A DNA stretch of 64,000 bases from Microbacterium proteolyticum. GTDB taxonomy: Bacteria > Actinomycetota > Actinomycetes > Actinomycetales > Microbacteriaceae. How positions within the stretch are numbered: the stretch's first letter is position 1; each line of letters opens with the position of its first letter. Both the position numbers and the translations under genes were made by a program. Below, in pieces: positions 35,630 to 44,641 of this stretch. The stretch lies in contig NZ_CP121274.1 in assembly GCF_029639405.1 (NCBI RefSeq), forward strand, positions 372,001 through 436,000, given 5' to 3'. The notes beneath the pieces were generated by a model that was not told the DNA's origin, made no database searches, and saw only the letters and a program-made list of their open reading frames with translations.

Positions 35630-36748
35630 TCAGATCGCGTCGGCGGTGATCAGCCGTTTCCGCAGGGCGCGGACCGCGTCGCGGCCGGCCCGGTTGGCTC
35701 CCACCGTGGACTGCGACGGTCCGAACCCGATGAGGTGCACGCGCGGCTCGACGGCGACCTGGGTTCCCGTCAGCTGGATTCCCCCGCGCTCGTTCCGCAG
35801 CCCGAGCGGATCGAGGTGTGCGAGGTCGGGACGGAACCCCGTCGCCCAGAGGATCGCGTCGACCGGGGCGAACGACCCGTCGGCCTCCCGCACCCCGTCG
35901 GGTTCGATCGCGGTGAACATCGGGCGACGCACGAGGGCGCCGCGCTCCCGAGCCGCGACCGCGTACGGCAGCCAGGACAGTCCGGTGTACGAGACGACGC
36001 TTCCCGAGGGGTTTCCCGCCTCGACGTCGGCGACGACCTTCGCGATGACCTCCCGCCCCGTCTCGGGGGTGAAGTCCCCCTCCCAGAACACGGGTTCCCG
36101 CCGCGTGTACCAGAACACCGTCGCCACCCGGGAGATCTCCTCGAGCTGCTGCACCGCGGAGATGCCTCCGCCCACGATCGCCACACGGAGACCCGCGAAC
36201 TCCTCGAGCGACACGTAGTCGCGGGTGTGCGACTGCCGACCGCGGAAGGTCTCCTGGCCGGGATAGTGCGGGAGCAGCGGGTTGTTCCACGTCCCGGTCG
36301 CGTTGATGACCGTACGCGTCTCCCACACCCCCGACGTCGACTCGACGATCAGGTCGCCGTCGGGGTCGGCATCCGCGTAGCGCACCGCGCTCACGGTCAC
36401 CGGGCGCAGGATCGGCGGCCGCAGGTGCTGCTCGTACGCGGCGAAGTAGGCGGGCACCGCGTCGCGGCTCGGCGCCGACTCATCGATCGGCGGCTTCGGG
36501 AAGCCGGGGAGGTCGAAGATCCCGTTCACGGTCGCCATCGTCAGTGACTCCCATCGGTGCCGCCAGGCGCCGCCCGCCGCGGGTTCGGCATCCAGCACCA
36601 CGAACGACGGCGCGTCCCCGTCGCGCGAGGGGTCCAGCGCGCTCACGAATCCGGCGCGGGCGAGGTGGTAGGCCGCGGAGAGCCCCGCCTGACCCGCGCC
36701 GATGACGACGACGCTCGCGCGACGCCGGTCTTCCGCGGAAATGCCCAC
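35630..36748 (-). CDS. FAD/NAD(P)-binding flavoprotein (CzcO/YpfA-like monooxygenase fold)
   Basis: The 372-residue protein has an N-terminal FAD site VVVIGAGQAGLSAAYHLARAG (residues about 13-33). A second dinucleotide motif lies in the middle (FAGLRVAIVGGGISAVQQLEEI) and a GTWNNP-type segment before it (INATGTWNNPLLPHYPG). The layout matches flavin-containing monooxygenase/CzcO-like oxidoreductases; substrate unknown. It starts 24 bp after the ltrA stop in the same direction, so it is probably the third gene of that operon. The start is GTG. Confidence 0.83.
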   Translation of the reverse strand: MGISAEDRRRASVVVIGAGQAGLSAAYHLARAGFVSALDPSRDGDAPSFVVLDAEPAAGGAWRHRWESLTMATVNGIFDLPGFPKPPIDESAPSRDAVPAYFAAYEQHLRPPILRPVTVSAVRYADADPDGDLIVESTSGVWETRTVINATGTWNNPLLPHYPGQETFRGRQSHTRDYVSLEEFAGLRVAIVGGGISAVQQLEEISRVATVFWYTRREPVFWEGDFTPETGREVIAKVVADVEAGNPSGSVVSYTGLSWLPYAVAARERGALVRRPMFTAIEPDGVREADGSFAPVDAILWATGFRPDLAHLDPLGLRNERGGIQLTGTQVAVEPRVHLIGFGPSQSTVGANRAGRDAVRALRKRLITADAI

Positions 36749-36772
36749 GCTCGATTATCGGCGCGGATCCGC

Positions 36773-37951
36773 TCAGGGGCGGCTCAGCCGGTCGCGGCTG
36801 CGCCGGTACTCGAGCACGACGACCGCGAGAACGACCGCGACGGCGGTGCCGACGACCGTGACCACGGGCAGGAGGGCGCAGGCGAGCACGAGCGCCGCGG
36901 CGGCGAGGAACAGCGCCGAGGCGGAAGCGGGGATCCGCCCGCGCAGGAGCACCGCCCACCTGGCCACCAGGAACACCGCGACCGGGATCGTCAGCGCGAG
37001 CGAGGCGGTACCGGCATCCAGGTGCTCCGCGGCTCCGGTGATCAGGTCGAGCTCGACCTCGATCCCCGCCGACACCGCACCGGCGGCGGCGAAGACGAAG
37101 TAGTGCGCGTACCCGAACGTGAACGCCCGACGCCCGGCACCGAGCCCGTCGCCCTGCTCGCGCGAGAAATAGGTCCACCACATGCCCGCCGCCAGCACGA
37201 CACCCGCGATCGCGAGGACGGCGAGATCGCCGGAGTGCCCCTCGGCGTTGCGCGCGTCGATGATCGCGTTCGCCGACGCCAGCAGGCTCTCCCCCAGCAC
37301 GATCAGCGTGAAGAGGCTGTAGCGCTCCGCGACATGGTGCGGATGCCACGGCGTCCCCTGCACGCGCTCCGCCCACACCGGCACGAGGAACTCCAGGATC
37401 ATGACCGGCCAGAACGTCCAGAACTGCACCTCGGGAGGGAACGCGATGCGCGCCACCCACAGCAGCTGCACGATCGAGATGCCCACCGCGAAGCGGATCG
37501 CGACCCTCCGCCGAGACGGATCCGACAGGGCCACCCGCACCCACTGCCCGACCATGGCCAGACGCATGACCACGTAGCCCCAGGTGACGGTGTCCCAGCG
37601 CCCCTCGACCATCGCGTCGTGGACACCCGCGGCGAGGATCAGGACGCCGCCCATCTGCACGATCGTCATCACCCGGTACAGCCAGTCGTCGGTGTCGAAA
37701 GCCGAGGCGAACCAGGTGTAGTTGACCCACGCCCACCACAGCGCGAAGAACACCATCGCGTAGGTCAGGGTCGCCGACGCCGCGTGCCCCTCCACGACAC
37801 CGTGGTGGAGGTTCTGCGACGCCTGCGACACGGCGACGACGAAGACGAGGTCGAAGAACAGCTCGAGAGGGCTGGCCACCCGGTGATGCTGATGCGGGTC
37901 GCGCCCCGTCATCCGCACCAGGCCGGCGCGGGCCAGGATCGAGCCGCTCAT
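36773..37951 (-). CDS. Low temperature requirement protein A (LtrA) family membrane protein
   Basis: The 392-residue protein has about 11 transmembrane segments and the LtrA signature at the start: HHRVASPLELFFDLVFVVAVSQASQNL, then FFALWWAWVNYTWFASAFDTDD and HHVAERYSLFTLIVLGESLL. LtrA was named from a Listeria mutant unable to grow in the cold; the molecular role of the family is unclear. Its ATG overlaps the stop of a 51-residue ORF (ATGA) and it runs into the flavoprotein gene. Confidence 0.9.
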   Translation of the reverse strand: MSGSILARAGLVRMTGRDPHQHHRVASPLELFFDLVFVVAVSQASQNLHHGVVEGHAASATLTYAMVFFALWWAWVNYTWFASAFDTDDWLYRVMTIVQMGGVLILAAGVHDAMVEGRWDTVTWGYVVMRLAMVGQWVRVALSDPSRRRVAIRFAVGISIVQLLWVARIAFPPEVQFWTFWPVMILEFLVPVWAERVQGTPWHPHHVAERYSLFTLIVLGESLLASANAIIDARNAEGHSGDLAVLAIAGVVLAAGMWWTYFSREQGDGLGAGRRAFTFGYAHYFVFAAAGAVSAGIEVELDLITGAAEHLDAGTASLALTIPVAVFLVARWAVLLRGRIPASASALFLAAAALVLACALLPVVTVVGTAVAVVLAVVVLEYRRSRDRLSRP

Positions 37952-38103
37952 GCGTGCGGCGGGATGCGGAACGAACCGATGCGGTCGCCCACGGCGGTCA
38001 CGATGGCGCTGGACTCCCCCGTGAACACGTGACTGCGCCAGGAGCCGGCGTTGATGGCGTCGACGGCTCGCTGGACGACGAGGGGAACGGAGACGGATGT
38101 CAT
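37948..38103 (-). CDS. Small conserved-looking protein upstream of ltrA
   Basis: A 51-residue frame starting at the ATG at 38103, with an excellent GGAGGA ribosome-binding site. It ends in a 4-nt overlap with the ltrA start, which is strong evidence for translation. The sequence is a soluble alpha-beta mix with VQRAVDAINAG, FTGESSAIVTAVGDRIGSF and a histidine near the end. I do not recognise a domain. It may modulate translation of ltrA through coupling or work with it. Confidence 0.6.
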   Translation of the reverse strand: MTSVSVPLVVQRAVDAINAGSWRSHVFTGESSAIVTAVGDRIGSFRIPPHA

Positions 38104-38373
38104 CGGGGTCCTCCGGAACGGGGAGTGATCACCGCCCGAGGACGCGGCTCCAGCGGCGGCGCGTTCGACACGCAGCGACAGCAAGCTACACGCGACCATC
38201 CGGCCGAGTCGGCCCACCGGGGCCCCTTTGTCGGTCGGAGCGGGTGAATTCGTGGGTGATACGCAATGTCGGACACGGATTCGCCGTCGCCGCGTCACCT
38301 TCGGTGCCGACCGCACTCCCCTGTGGTGACGGGGCTCCCGCATGCCGGCCCCGTCGACCCGAAGGGAGAGCCG

Positions 38374-39840
38374 ATGTCACTGTCCGAGCCAATGGACCCT
38401 CACGTGTCCCCCTCCGGCGCGACGCACACCGACCTCCGCGACGTCGTCGTCGCATCCCGTCATGTCTTCGCACTCCGCCACGATCCGGACCGGATCCCGG
38501 CAGCCGTCATCGCGACCCTCGCGCGGACCCCGACCTCGGTGATCGCGCGGCTCTCCGGCGCCGAACGGTGGTACGCGGCCGCAGCCATCGCCGGCGCCCG
38601 CGCCTCGGCTGCGTCCTACGACGCCGCCGCGTCGGTCCTCGCCGCGGTCGCGTGGGAGACGCTGTCCACCCACGCGGGGATCGAACCCCGGGCCCGCGCC
38701 TGGGGCTGGCTCATCGTCGCTGAGATCTCCCTCGCCGGCGGTTCGCTGCGCCGCGCTCTGAACGCCGCGGAGAATGCCCGCGTGGCGCTCGGCGAGCACC
38801 CCGACGAGATCATGCAGCAGGAGGCGGTCGCCCTCGCTGCACTGGCGCGCGCCCTCAACGGGGAGTCCGCCCACGCCCGACGCTTCATCGAAGGCGCCTC
38901 GCCGGGCCCGCCGGCCCGCGTCGAACGACTCGTCGTCTACACCCGCGCCGTGCTCGCCGCCGCCGAGGCCGACGCGTGGGTTCTGAGCGACTGTGCCGAG
39001 ACGCTGCGTCGACGATCCCCCGTCCACGACACCGCCGAAGCCGCCGCGACCCTGATGGCCGCGCTCGCTCGACTCCTCGACGGCCGCGTCGACGAGGCGT
39101 CGGCGAAAGCCACGAGCATCCTGCATGCGACGGCGTACGACCGATTCCCTCCGATCCTGCGGGCGCTGGCGGCCACGCTCACCGCTCGCACGCTCATCGC
39201 GCGCGGCGACCACCTGCGCGCGCTGACGGTGCTTCACGAGCGGTCCTCCCCCGCGGGCCACGTGGTGTGTCTCGAGTCGGTCCGGGCCTCCGCGTACCTC
39301 GGGATCGGATGGTGGCGCGAATGTCTCCGCGCCACCGACGGATGTCTGCGGATGGGCCATCAGCACGCGCTGCGGACCCTCACCTCGGTGTCGCTGAACC
39401 GCGCCGTCGCCTTGCACCGGCTCGGCCACGCGCCGGCGGCCGACGCGATGTTCGCGGACGGTGTCCACACGGCGCTGAGCACGGGATCGATCGTGGACCT
39501 GCTCCTGCTCCCCCCGGGCGAGACCGACGCCCTGTTCTCCCGGGCGGGGGAAGCGGCGGCGGGTCTGTCGCAGCGTGTCCGGGACGCCCGGACGTTCACC
39601 CCGGCCCCACGAAGCGCTGCACGGGCCATCCCCGCCTTCAGCCCGAGAGAAGAGGTCCTGGCTCGCGCACTGCTCGCGGGCACGACGATGCGCGAGATCG
39701 CGATCGAGCTGCACGTGTCCGTGAACACCGTCAAGACCCAGACCCGCGCCGTGTACCGCAAGGCCGGGGTGCGCTCCCGCACCGAGCTGATCCTTCTTCT
39801 GGACGACATCGGATTCGGCGGCGCGGCGCGGCCGTCGTGA
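38374..39840 (+). CDS. LuxR-type regulator with helical-repeat sensor region
   Basis: The 488-residue protein ends with a LuxR-type helix-turn-helix (FSPREEVLARALLAGTTMREIAIELHVSVNTVKTQTRAVYRKAGVRSRTELI, last 60 residues). The preceding 400 residues are alanine-rich helices resembling the TPR-like arm of MalT/LAL regulators. No Walker A ATPase motif is present, so it lacks the STAND module. The ATG at 38374 follows GAAGGGAGAG. It is probably a global or envelope regulator; no target is evident. The 270-bp region upstream shows no other gene. Confidence 0.85.
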   Translation: MSLSEPMDPHVSPSGATHTDLRDVVVASRHVFALRHDPDRIPAAVIATLARTPTSVIARLSGAERWYAAAAIAGARASAASYDAAASVLAAVAWETLSTHAGIEPRARAWGWLIVAEISLAGGSLRRALNAAENARVALGEHPDEIMQQEAVALAALARALNGESAHARRFIEGASPGPPARVERLVVYTRAVLAAAEADAWVLSDCAETLRRRSPVHDTAEAAATLMAALARLLDGRVDEASAKATSILHATAYDRFPPILRALAATLTARTLIARGDHLRALTVLHERSSPAGHVVCLESVRASAYLGIGWWRECLRATDGCLRMGHQHALRTLTSVSLNRAVALHRLGHAPAADAMFADGVHTALSTGSIVDLLLLPPGETDALFSRAGEAAAGLSQRVRDARTFTPAPRSAARAIPAFSPREEVLARALLAGTTMREIAIELHVSVNTVKTQTRAVYRKAGVRSRTELILLLDDIGFGGAARPS

Positions 39841-39849
39841 TCCGTGCCG

Positions 39850-40290
39850 TCAGGCGGGACCACCGGCCTGCAGCTGCGCGATCTGCGCGCGCGCCGCGTC
39901 GATGAGCTCGGAGTTCGTGTGGGCACGACCCCCCAACCCCCACCCGCCGTCGACGGCCTCGGTCAACAGGACCCATGTCCGGGCCGTGAGCGACGGGTCT
40001 CCCGCGGCATCCGCCACGATCCGCGTGAACTGCTCGACCACCGCGATCTGCTTGTCGCGGTCCAGCGCGCCCGCGTTCGTCAGCACCTGGACGCGCACGT
40101 AGGCGGACTCCCCCTCGACGTTGGAGAGACGGCCGGCGGTCAGCTCGTGGACGAACGCGGCGGTGTTCTCGCGGAACATCGGAATGTCGGGGACCTGTTC
40201 GATCCGCATCAGCGTCGTCGCGAGGGTCCGCGCCAGCGCGTGCGCATCGGGGAAGGTTCCGGCGGTCGCGTACACGTCGATCATGGGCAT
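39850..40290 (-). CDS. Tautomerase family protein
   Basis: The 146-residue protein begins MPMIDVYATAGTFPD; removal of the Met exposes Pro-1, the catalytic base of the 4-oxalocrotonate tautomerase superfamily. The length fits the fused-repeat type (cis-CaaD/MSAD-like) rather than the 62-residue 4-OT. The second half includes VYVRVQVLTN-like beta strands and TWVLLTEAVDGGWGLGG. The substrate is unknown. It is divergent from a TetR gene, with an operator palindrome between them. Confidence 0.82.
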   Translation of the reverse strand: MPMIDVYATAGTFPDAHALARTLATTLMRIEQVPDIPMFRENTAAFVHELTAGRLSNVEGESAYVRVQVLTNAGALDRDKQIAVVEQFTRIVADAAGDPSLTARTWVLLTEAVDGGWGLGGRAHTNSELIDAARAQIAQLQAGGPA

Positions 40291-40335
40291 GGGTCATCTC
40301 CTGGCTCGGGGAACTGGTGCGGTGCCAGTGTTATG

Positions 40336-40351
40336 TATGACGACCGTCATA
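40336..40351. promoter_or_regulatory. TetR-type operator between tautomerase and tetR genes
   Basis: TATGACGACCGTCATA has perfect 6-bp arms and a 4-bp centre, as expected for a TetR dimer. It lies 45 bp upstream of the tautomerase start and 27 bp upstream of the tetR GTG, where it would cover the -35 region of the tetR promoter. This suggests control of both genes. Confidence 0.65.
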
Positions 40352-40366
40352 GTCAAGACGCGGACC

Positions 40367-40378
40367 TATACTCTCAAG
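40367..40378 (+). promoter_or_regulatory. Predicted -10 of a leaderless tetR transcript
   Basis: TATACT at 40367-40372 is a near-consensus -10, and transcription would begin at or next to the GTG at 40379. No ribosome-binding site precedes that GTG, consistent with the leaderless mRNAs frequent in actinobacteria. Confidence 0.45.
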
Positions 40379-40954
40379 GTGGTCGACAGGGGGAAAGAGA
40401 GTCCGCGAGAGGCGATGATCGGGGGCGCCGCGCGCCTGCTCGCCGAGCGCGGGCTGCAGGAGACGTCCTTCTCCGAGGTCCTGAAACTCACCGGCGCCCC
40501 GCGCGGCTCGATCTATCACCACTTCCCGGAGGGCAAGGATCAACTGGTCCGTCACGCGGTCGAAGCCGCCGGAGACCGGTTGCGCGCGCGCCTCGAGCAG
40601 CTCCGCGGGCGCCCCGCCGAAGAGGTCGCCGCCGGTTTCCTGGCCATGTGGCGGCACCTGCTCGTCGAGGCGGACTTCCGCATCGGGTGCTCCGCGACGG
40701 CGGTGACGGTGGCCACCGTCTCGACCGATCTCCTCGACTCCGCCTCGAACGTCTTCCGCGAGTGGACGGACACCCTGGCGTCACTCCTCACCGACGGCGG
40801 GATCCCCGCGGATGCCGCGCAGGGCGCGGCGACCCTGCTCATCGCGGGCAGCGAGGGGGCGGTGGTCCTCAGCCGGGCCCAGCGCGCCATCGACCCGTTC
40901 GATGCCGCCGCCCGAGGCCTGGAGAGCTACATCCGGACACTCGCTGCGAGCTGA
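40379..40954 (+). CDS. TetR/AcrR family transcriptional regulator
   Basis: The 191-residue protein has the N-terminal TetR helix-turn-helix: MIGGAARLLAERGLQETSFSEVLKLTGAPRGSIYHHFPEGKDQLV. The C-terminal ligand domain carries the TetR_C YcdC/LfrR-like pattern (GFLAMWRHLLVEADFRIGCSATAVTVA). The GTG at 40379 is preferred: the upstream ATG at 40337 would lie inside the operator palindrome, and the ATG at 40415 would remove the first DNA-binding helix. It probably represses itself and the divergent tautomerase gene. Confidence 0.85.
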   Translation: MVDRGKESPREAMIGGAARLLAERGLQETSFSEVLKLTGAPRGSIYHHFPEGKDQLVRHAVEAAGDRLRARLEQLRGRPAEEVAAGFLAMWRHLLVEADFRIGCSATAVTVATVSTDLLDSASNVFREWTDTLASLLTDGGIPADAAQGAATLLIAGSEGAVVLSRAQRAIDPFDAAARGLESYIRTLAAS

Positions 40955-40976
40955 CCGCGGGCGGGACGCCGCGGGC

Positions 40977-41591
40977 TCAGGCCGAGGTCGACTTCTTCTT
41001 CTTCGGTGCCGGAGCCTCCGCCTCGTCACCGGCCGCCGCGGACTGCTCTTTCGCCCGTTTCTTCGCCTGCGAGGCGAGACGCGCGAGGTCGACCATGCGC
41101 AGCGCGTCCATGCGCGCGCGACGCATCGTGGCGTAGTCAGGATCGGCATCCGCCGTCATCCCCTCGACGTCGAGCCGCTTCGAGAGGTTCGCCTCGACAT
41201 CGCCCCACGCGGCCGCGCGGGCCGCGGCGACGAGGGCGTCGACGCGCTCGGGGTCGTCGGCGAACGCGCGCAGCTCCTTCGCGACACCGTGCGACTGACG
41301 GGCGCGGCGCCGGAGGTTGCGGGTGTCGCGGTCGCGGTAGTCGTGCGTGCCCGACGAGTCGGAGAAACGTCCCCAGGCGCGCTTGCGCTGCTGGGTCACG
41401 CGATCGGCGGCCTGGTCCTGCTCGGTGGCGAGGGCACGGAGGGTCTCGCGGGCGAATTCGGCGAAGACCTCGCCGTCGAAGTGTCCCCCGCGGGCGATCG
41501 TCTCGACCAGGATGCGGTTGCGTACGGTGAGCCGCGCCGCGGCCGTCGCGATCGACAGCCCTTCGGCGATGGCATCCTTCGTCCGGCCCAC
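40977..41591 (-). CDS. Conserved hypothetical protein, charged and helical
   Basis: The 204-residue product is rich in Arg, Ala and Glu, with a central RDRDTRNLRRRARQSHGVAKELRAFADDPERVDALVAAARAAAWGDVEANL segment and a lysine-rich, probably disordered C-tail (APAPKKKKSTSA). It has no signal peptide or membrane segment. I recognise the overall pattern from other actinobacterial genomes but know no function. The GTG at 41591 is the first good start. Its coding character (third-position GC, length) supports it. Confidence 0.65.
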   Translation of the reverse strand: MGRTKDAIAEGLSIATAAARLTVRNRILVETIARGGHFDGEVFAEFARETLRALATEQDQAADRVTQQRKRAWGRFSDSSGTHDYRDRDTRNLRRRARQSHGVAKELRAFADDPERVDALVAAARAAAWGDVEANLSKRLDVEGMTADADPDYATMRRARMDALRMVDLARLASQAKKRAKEQSAAAGDEAEAPAPKKKKSTSA

Positions 41592-41641
41592 GCGACCTCC
41601 CGCTCCAGGCTACCGTCCGAGGCGCGCGGCCGAGTCCGCGG

Positions 41642-42070
41642 TCAGGTCAGAGCGGCGACGATCTTCCCGATGCGGCGGGCGCGCGTCTCGGGCGCCTTCG
41701 CCTCGGCCACGCTTCCCGCGTGCGCCTTGCGCGTGCTCGGGGCCAGCGCATCGAACGCCGCACGCACGCCGGCCTCGGCGAGCGCCGCGGCCAGATCGTC
41801 GGGGAGCTCCACCGTCCGCTCGGCGGTGTCCAGCGTCAGCTCCACCGTGATCGCGTCGCCACCGGCGAGGCCCGTCGCCTTGCGTTTGTCGGCCGAGAAG
41901 GGGATCAGCTGGCGTCCGCCCATCACGGCCATCGTGCTGGAGTACACGTACCCGTTGACGTCGACGGTGACCGCGGCGCGTTTGCCGCCGCCCAGCCCCT
42001 CGACCACCTCGGGGGGCACCTCGATGCCGGTGTTGTTGCCCATCTGCAGCAGCGTCGTCTCGAACCTCAT
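41642..42070 (-). CDS. YdeI/OmpD-associated family protein with DUF1905 domain
   Basis: The 142-residue protein combines an N-terminal DUF1905 domain (residues about 1-85: NTGIEVPPEVVEGLGGGKRAAVTVDVNGYVYSSTMAVMGGRQLIPFSADKRK) with a C-terminal YdeI/OmpD-associated helix bundle (LPDDLAAALAEAGVRAAFDALAPSTRKAH, then AKAPETRARRIGKIV). This pairing is a frequent architecture with no established function. Monocistronic; the 50-bp gap to the previous gene has no clear signals. Confidence 0.83.
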   Translation of the reverse strand: MRFETTLLQMGNNTGIEVPPEVVEGLGGGKRAAVTVDVNGYVYSSTMAVMGGRQLIPFSADKRKATGLAGGDAITVELTLDTAERTVELPDDLAAALAEAGVRAAFDALAPSTRKAHAGSVAEAKAPETRARRIGKIVAALT

Positions 42071-42211
42071 TCGGCGAGTGTGGCAGAGACTCGCTTAGGC
42101 CAACAGCGCCGGTTTGGCAATCCCCGGGTCACGAACCGTTCGTCTCCATAGGGTCGGATGCGTTGCGGAGGGCCTCGGAGAGTACTCGGGGGCCTTCTGT
42201 CGTATCCGGGG

Positions 42212-44641
42212 TCACTCGGCTCGGACGCCGACCGCGGTGTCGCGATACCCCTCGGCCGAGACCCGGATGCGGATCTCCCCGGGGCCGGTGGGCCGGACGA
42301 TCGCGAGTGCACGGCCGTGGAAGAGCGTCACGGATGCCGCGGAGAACGGTTCCTCCGTCGCCGCGCGGCCGGTTCCGAGGCCGGCGAGCACCGCGGGACC
42401 GTCGACCTCGACGGTGACGCGCACGTCGCGATCGCACGGCACGATGCCCGCGGCATCCTCCAGGGCGATCCGCACGAACCCCAACGCGTCGGGATCGGCG
42501 GCGATCGTGTCGACCTCCGCCCGGGCGGTGAGCGCGACCTCGGGCGCCGCCGTGCGCAGCGACGTCCGACCGACGTCGACGCCGCCGCGTCGAGCGACCG
42601 CGACGAGCTCGCCCGGAACGTACTCGGTCTCGAAGCGGGCGGTGTACTCGCGCACCGCTCCGACGGGAGCGACGCCGACCGACGCGCCGTCGCGGAAGAG
42701 TTCGACCTCGTCGGCGTCGGCGTACACGTCGACGCTCACGGGCGCGCCCGCGGCGACGCCCCAGGTCCACGACGCGACCGTGTCGTCCCACGACCACGGC
42801 GTCACCGCCGTCGGCCGACCGTGGTGGCGGGGCGGATGGACCGCGATGAACGGTTCTCGGCGCAGACCGTAGACGATCTCGCGGAAGAACGAGACGGTCC
42901 GGCGGTGACCGGTGATGTCGAGGTCGCCGGACTCGGCCGCGAGGTACGGGTACGGTCCCGCGGTGCCGGTGTCGGTGTACCCGGGTTCGTCCGCGTAGTC
43001 CACGCGTCCGATCCCCGCCTCGCCGAGGTAGTCCCAGCCGGTCCAGGTGAAGTCGCCGATCACGTGGGGCTGGCTCGACACGAGCGGCCACAACGCGCCG
43101 ATGCGCTCGGGGAACGTCTCCGAGCCGACGATCACGCGGTTCGGGAACAGATCGGCATCCAGCGCGTACCGCGAGTCGGCGTAGTTGAATCCCACGACGT
43201 CGAGAACGGCCGCGGACTCCTCGATCGACTCGGTCACGAGGTCCGACGCGTTCAGCAGCGCCATCTGCTCGCCCATGGTCGCCATCAGGCTGTTGGGGTC
43301 CGAAGCCTGCGCCTCGGCCATCGCCTCACCCATGCGGTCGAGATTCGCGATGATCCCGTTGATGCCGTTGGTCACGAAGCGGGTGCCGTCGAGCTCGCGC
43401 ACGGCCTCGGCGAGGCGCCGACTCCAGATCGCGCCGTGAGCACCGGCGAGCTCGAGGATCTCGTTGCCGATGGAGTACAGCACGACGCTGGGGTGGTTGG
43501 CATCCTTCGTCACCATCGCCTCGACGTCGCGGCGCCAGTGATCGGCGAACCCGACGGAGTGGTCGAAACCGGTCTTCGCCCGTGTCCACACGTCGCCGAG
43601 CTCGTCCATGACGACCATGCCGTGCCGGTCGCAGGCGTCGAGCATCGCCCGGCTCACGGGGTTGTGGGAACTGCGGATCGCGGTGAACCCGGCCTGCTTC
43701 AGCAACCGGATCCGGCGGTCCTCGGCCGCGGGGATCGCCACGGCCCCGAGCGGCCCGTTGTCGTGGTGCACGCACGCGCCCCGGAGCGTCACGCTCTCGT
43801 CGTTGATCCGCAGACCGTGCACGGGGTCGAGCCGGAGGGTCCGGATGCCGAACACCCGCGTCTCCGCGTCGAGCGGCGTCTCGCGGCCCTCCTCGACGAG
43901 CGTCGTGCGCAGACCGTACAGCTGCGGGTCGTCGATCCCCCAGCGGCGCGGATCGCGCACCGTGAGGCGCTGGCGCGCCGTCGCGCGCTCGCCCGGGAGC
44001 ACCGAGACGGGCGAGTCGCCGGTGGCGACGACGGCGCCGTCGGGCGCGGTCACCTCCCACCGGACCCGGACGGTCCGCGTGTGGCGGGTCTCGTTCTCGA
44101 CCACCGACGAGACGGCGACGATCGCGCGCTCGTCGTCGACATCGGACGTGACGATGCGCGTGGCATCCAGGGCCAGGTGGACGGGATCGGCGACGACGAG
44201 GTGGACCGGACGGTGGATGCCGGCTCCCGTGTACCACCGTGAGTCCTTGTGGACGCGGGCCTCGACGGTGATCCGGTTCGTGCGGCCGAAGCGCAGGTAC
44301 GCGTCCAGCCGGACGGTGAAGGCGGCGTAGCCGCTCGCCTCGTGCGCCGCGCGGTCGCCGTCGACGAACACGACGGCGTCGCGGTAGACGCCCTCGAACT
44401 CCAGCAGCACCGTCTTCTCGCGCCATTCCTCGGGGACCACGAGCTCGTGGACGTACTCGAACACACCGCCCGGGTAGTACCCCGACGTCACCCCCTGCGG
44501 GCTGCCCGGATCGCGCGGGAGGTCGCGCAGGGCGTCGTGCGGGAGCGTGACCGGGACGAACGCGGTGGCTGCGTCGCGCTGTTCGAACGCGCCGAGCTTC
44601 GGCCCCACGGTCCAGCCGTGGAGCAGGGGCTCGCGGATCAC
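42212..44641 (-). CDS. GH2 family beta-galactosidase-like glycoside hydrolase
   Basis: The 809-residue protein has the GH2 order: sugar-binding jelly roll (about 1-165), Ig-like domain (to about 260), a TIM barrel (about 265-560) and C-terminal Ig-like extensions of the DUF4982 type. The acid/base glutamate is in YSIGNEILEL and the nucleophile in IVGSETFPER. RSSHNPVSRAMLDACDRHGM is a family signature. No signal peptide, so it is cytoplasmic. Beta-galactosidase is the default guess, but beta-glucuronidase or alpha-arabinosidase activity is possible. The GTG overlaps the upstream TetR stop by 4 nt. Confidence 0.88.
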   Translation of the reverse strand: MIREPLLHGWTVGPKLGAFEQRDAATAFVPVTLPHDALRDLPRDPGSPQGVTSGYYPGGVFEYVHELVVPEEWREKTVLLEFEGVYRDAVVFVDGDRAAHEASGYAAFTVRLDAYLRFGRTNRITVEARVHKDSRWYTGAGIHRPVHLVVADPVHLALDATRIVTSDVDDERAIVAVSSVVENETRHTRTVRVRWEVTAPDGAVVATGDSPVSVLPGERATARQRLTVRDPRRWGIDDPQLYGLRTTLVEEGRETPLDAETRVFGIRTLRLDPVHGLRINDESVTLRGACVHHDNGPLGAVAIPAAEDRRIRLLKQAGFTAIRSSHNPVSRAMLDACDRHGMVVMDELGDVWTRAKTGFDHSVGFADHWRRDVEAMVTKDANHPSVVLYSIGNEILELAGAHGAIWSRRLAEAVRELDGTRFVTNGINGIIANLDRMGEAMAEAQASDPNSLMATMGEQMALLNASDLVTESIEESAAVLDVVGFNYADSRYALDADLFPNRVIVGSETFPERIGALWPLVSSQPHVIGDFTWTGWDYLGEAGIGRVDYADEPGYTDTGTAGPYPYLAAESGDLDITGHRRTVSFFREIVYGLRREPFIAVHPPRHHGRPTAVTPWSWDDTVASWTWGVAAGAPVSVDVYADADEVELFRDGASVGVAPVGAVREYTARFETEYVPGELVAVARRGGVDVGRTSLRTAAPEVALTARAEVDTIAADPDALGFVRIALEDAAGIVPCDRDVRVTVEVDGPAVLAGLGTGRAATEEPFSAASVTLFHGRALAIVRPTGPGEIRIRVSAEGYRDTAVGVRAE

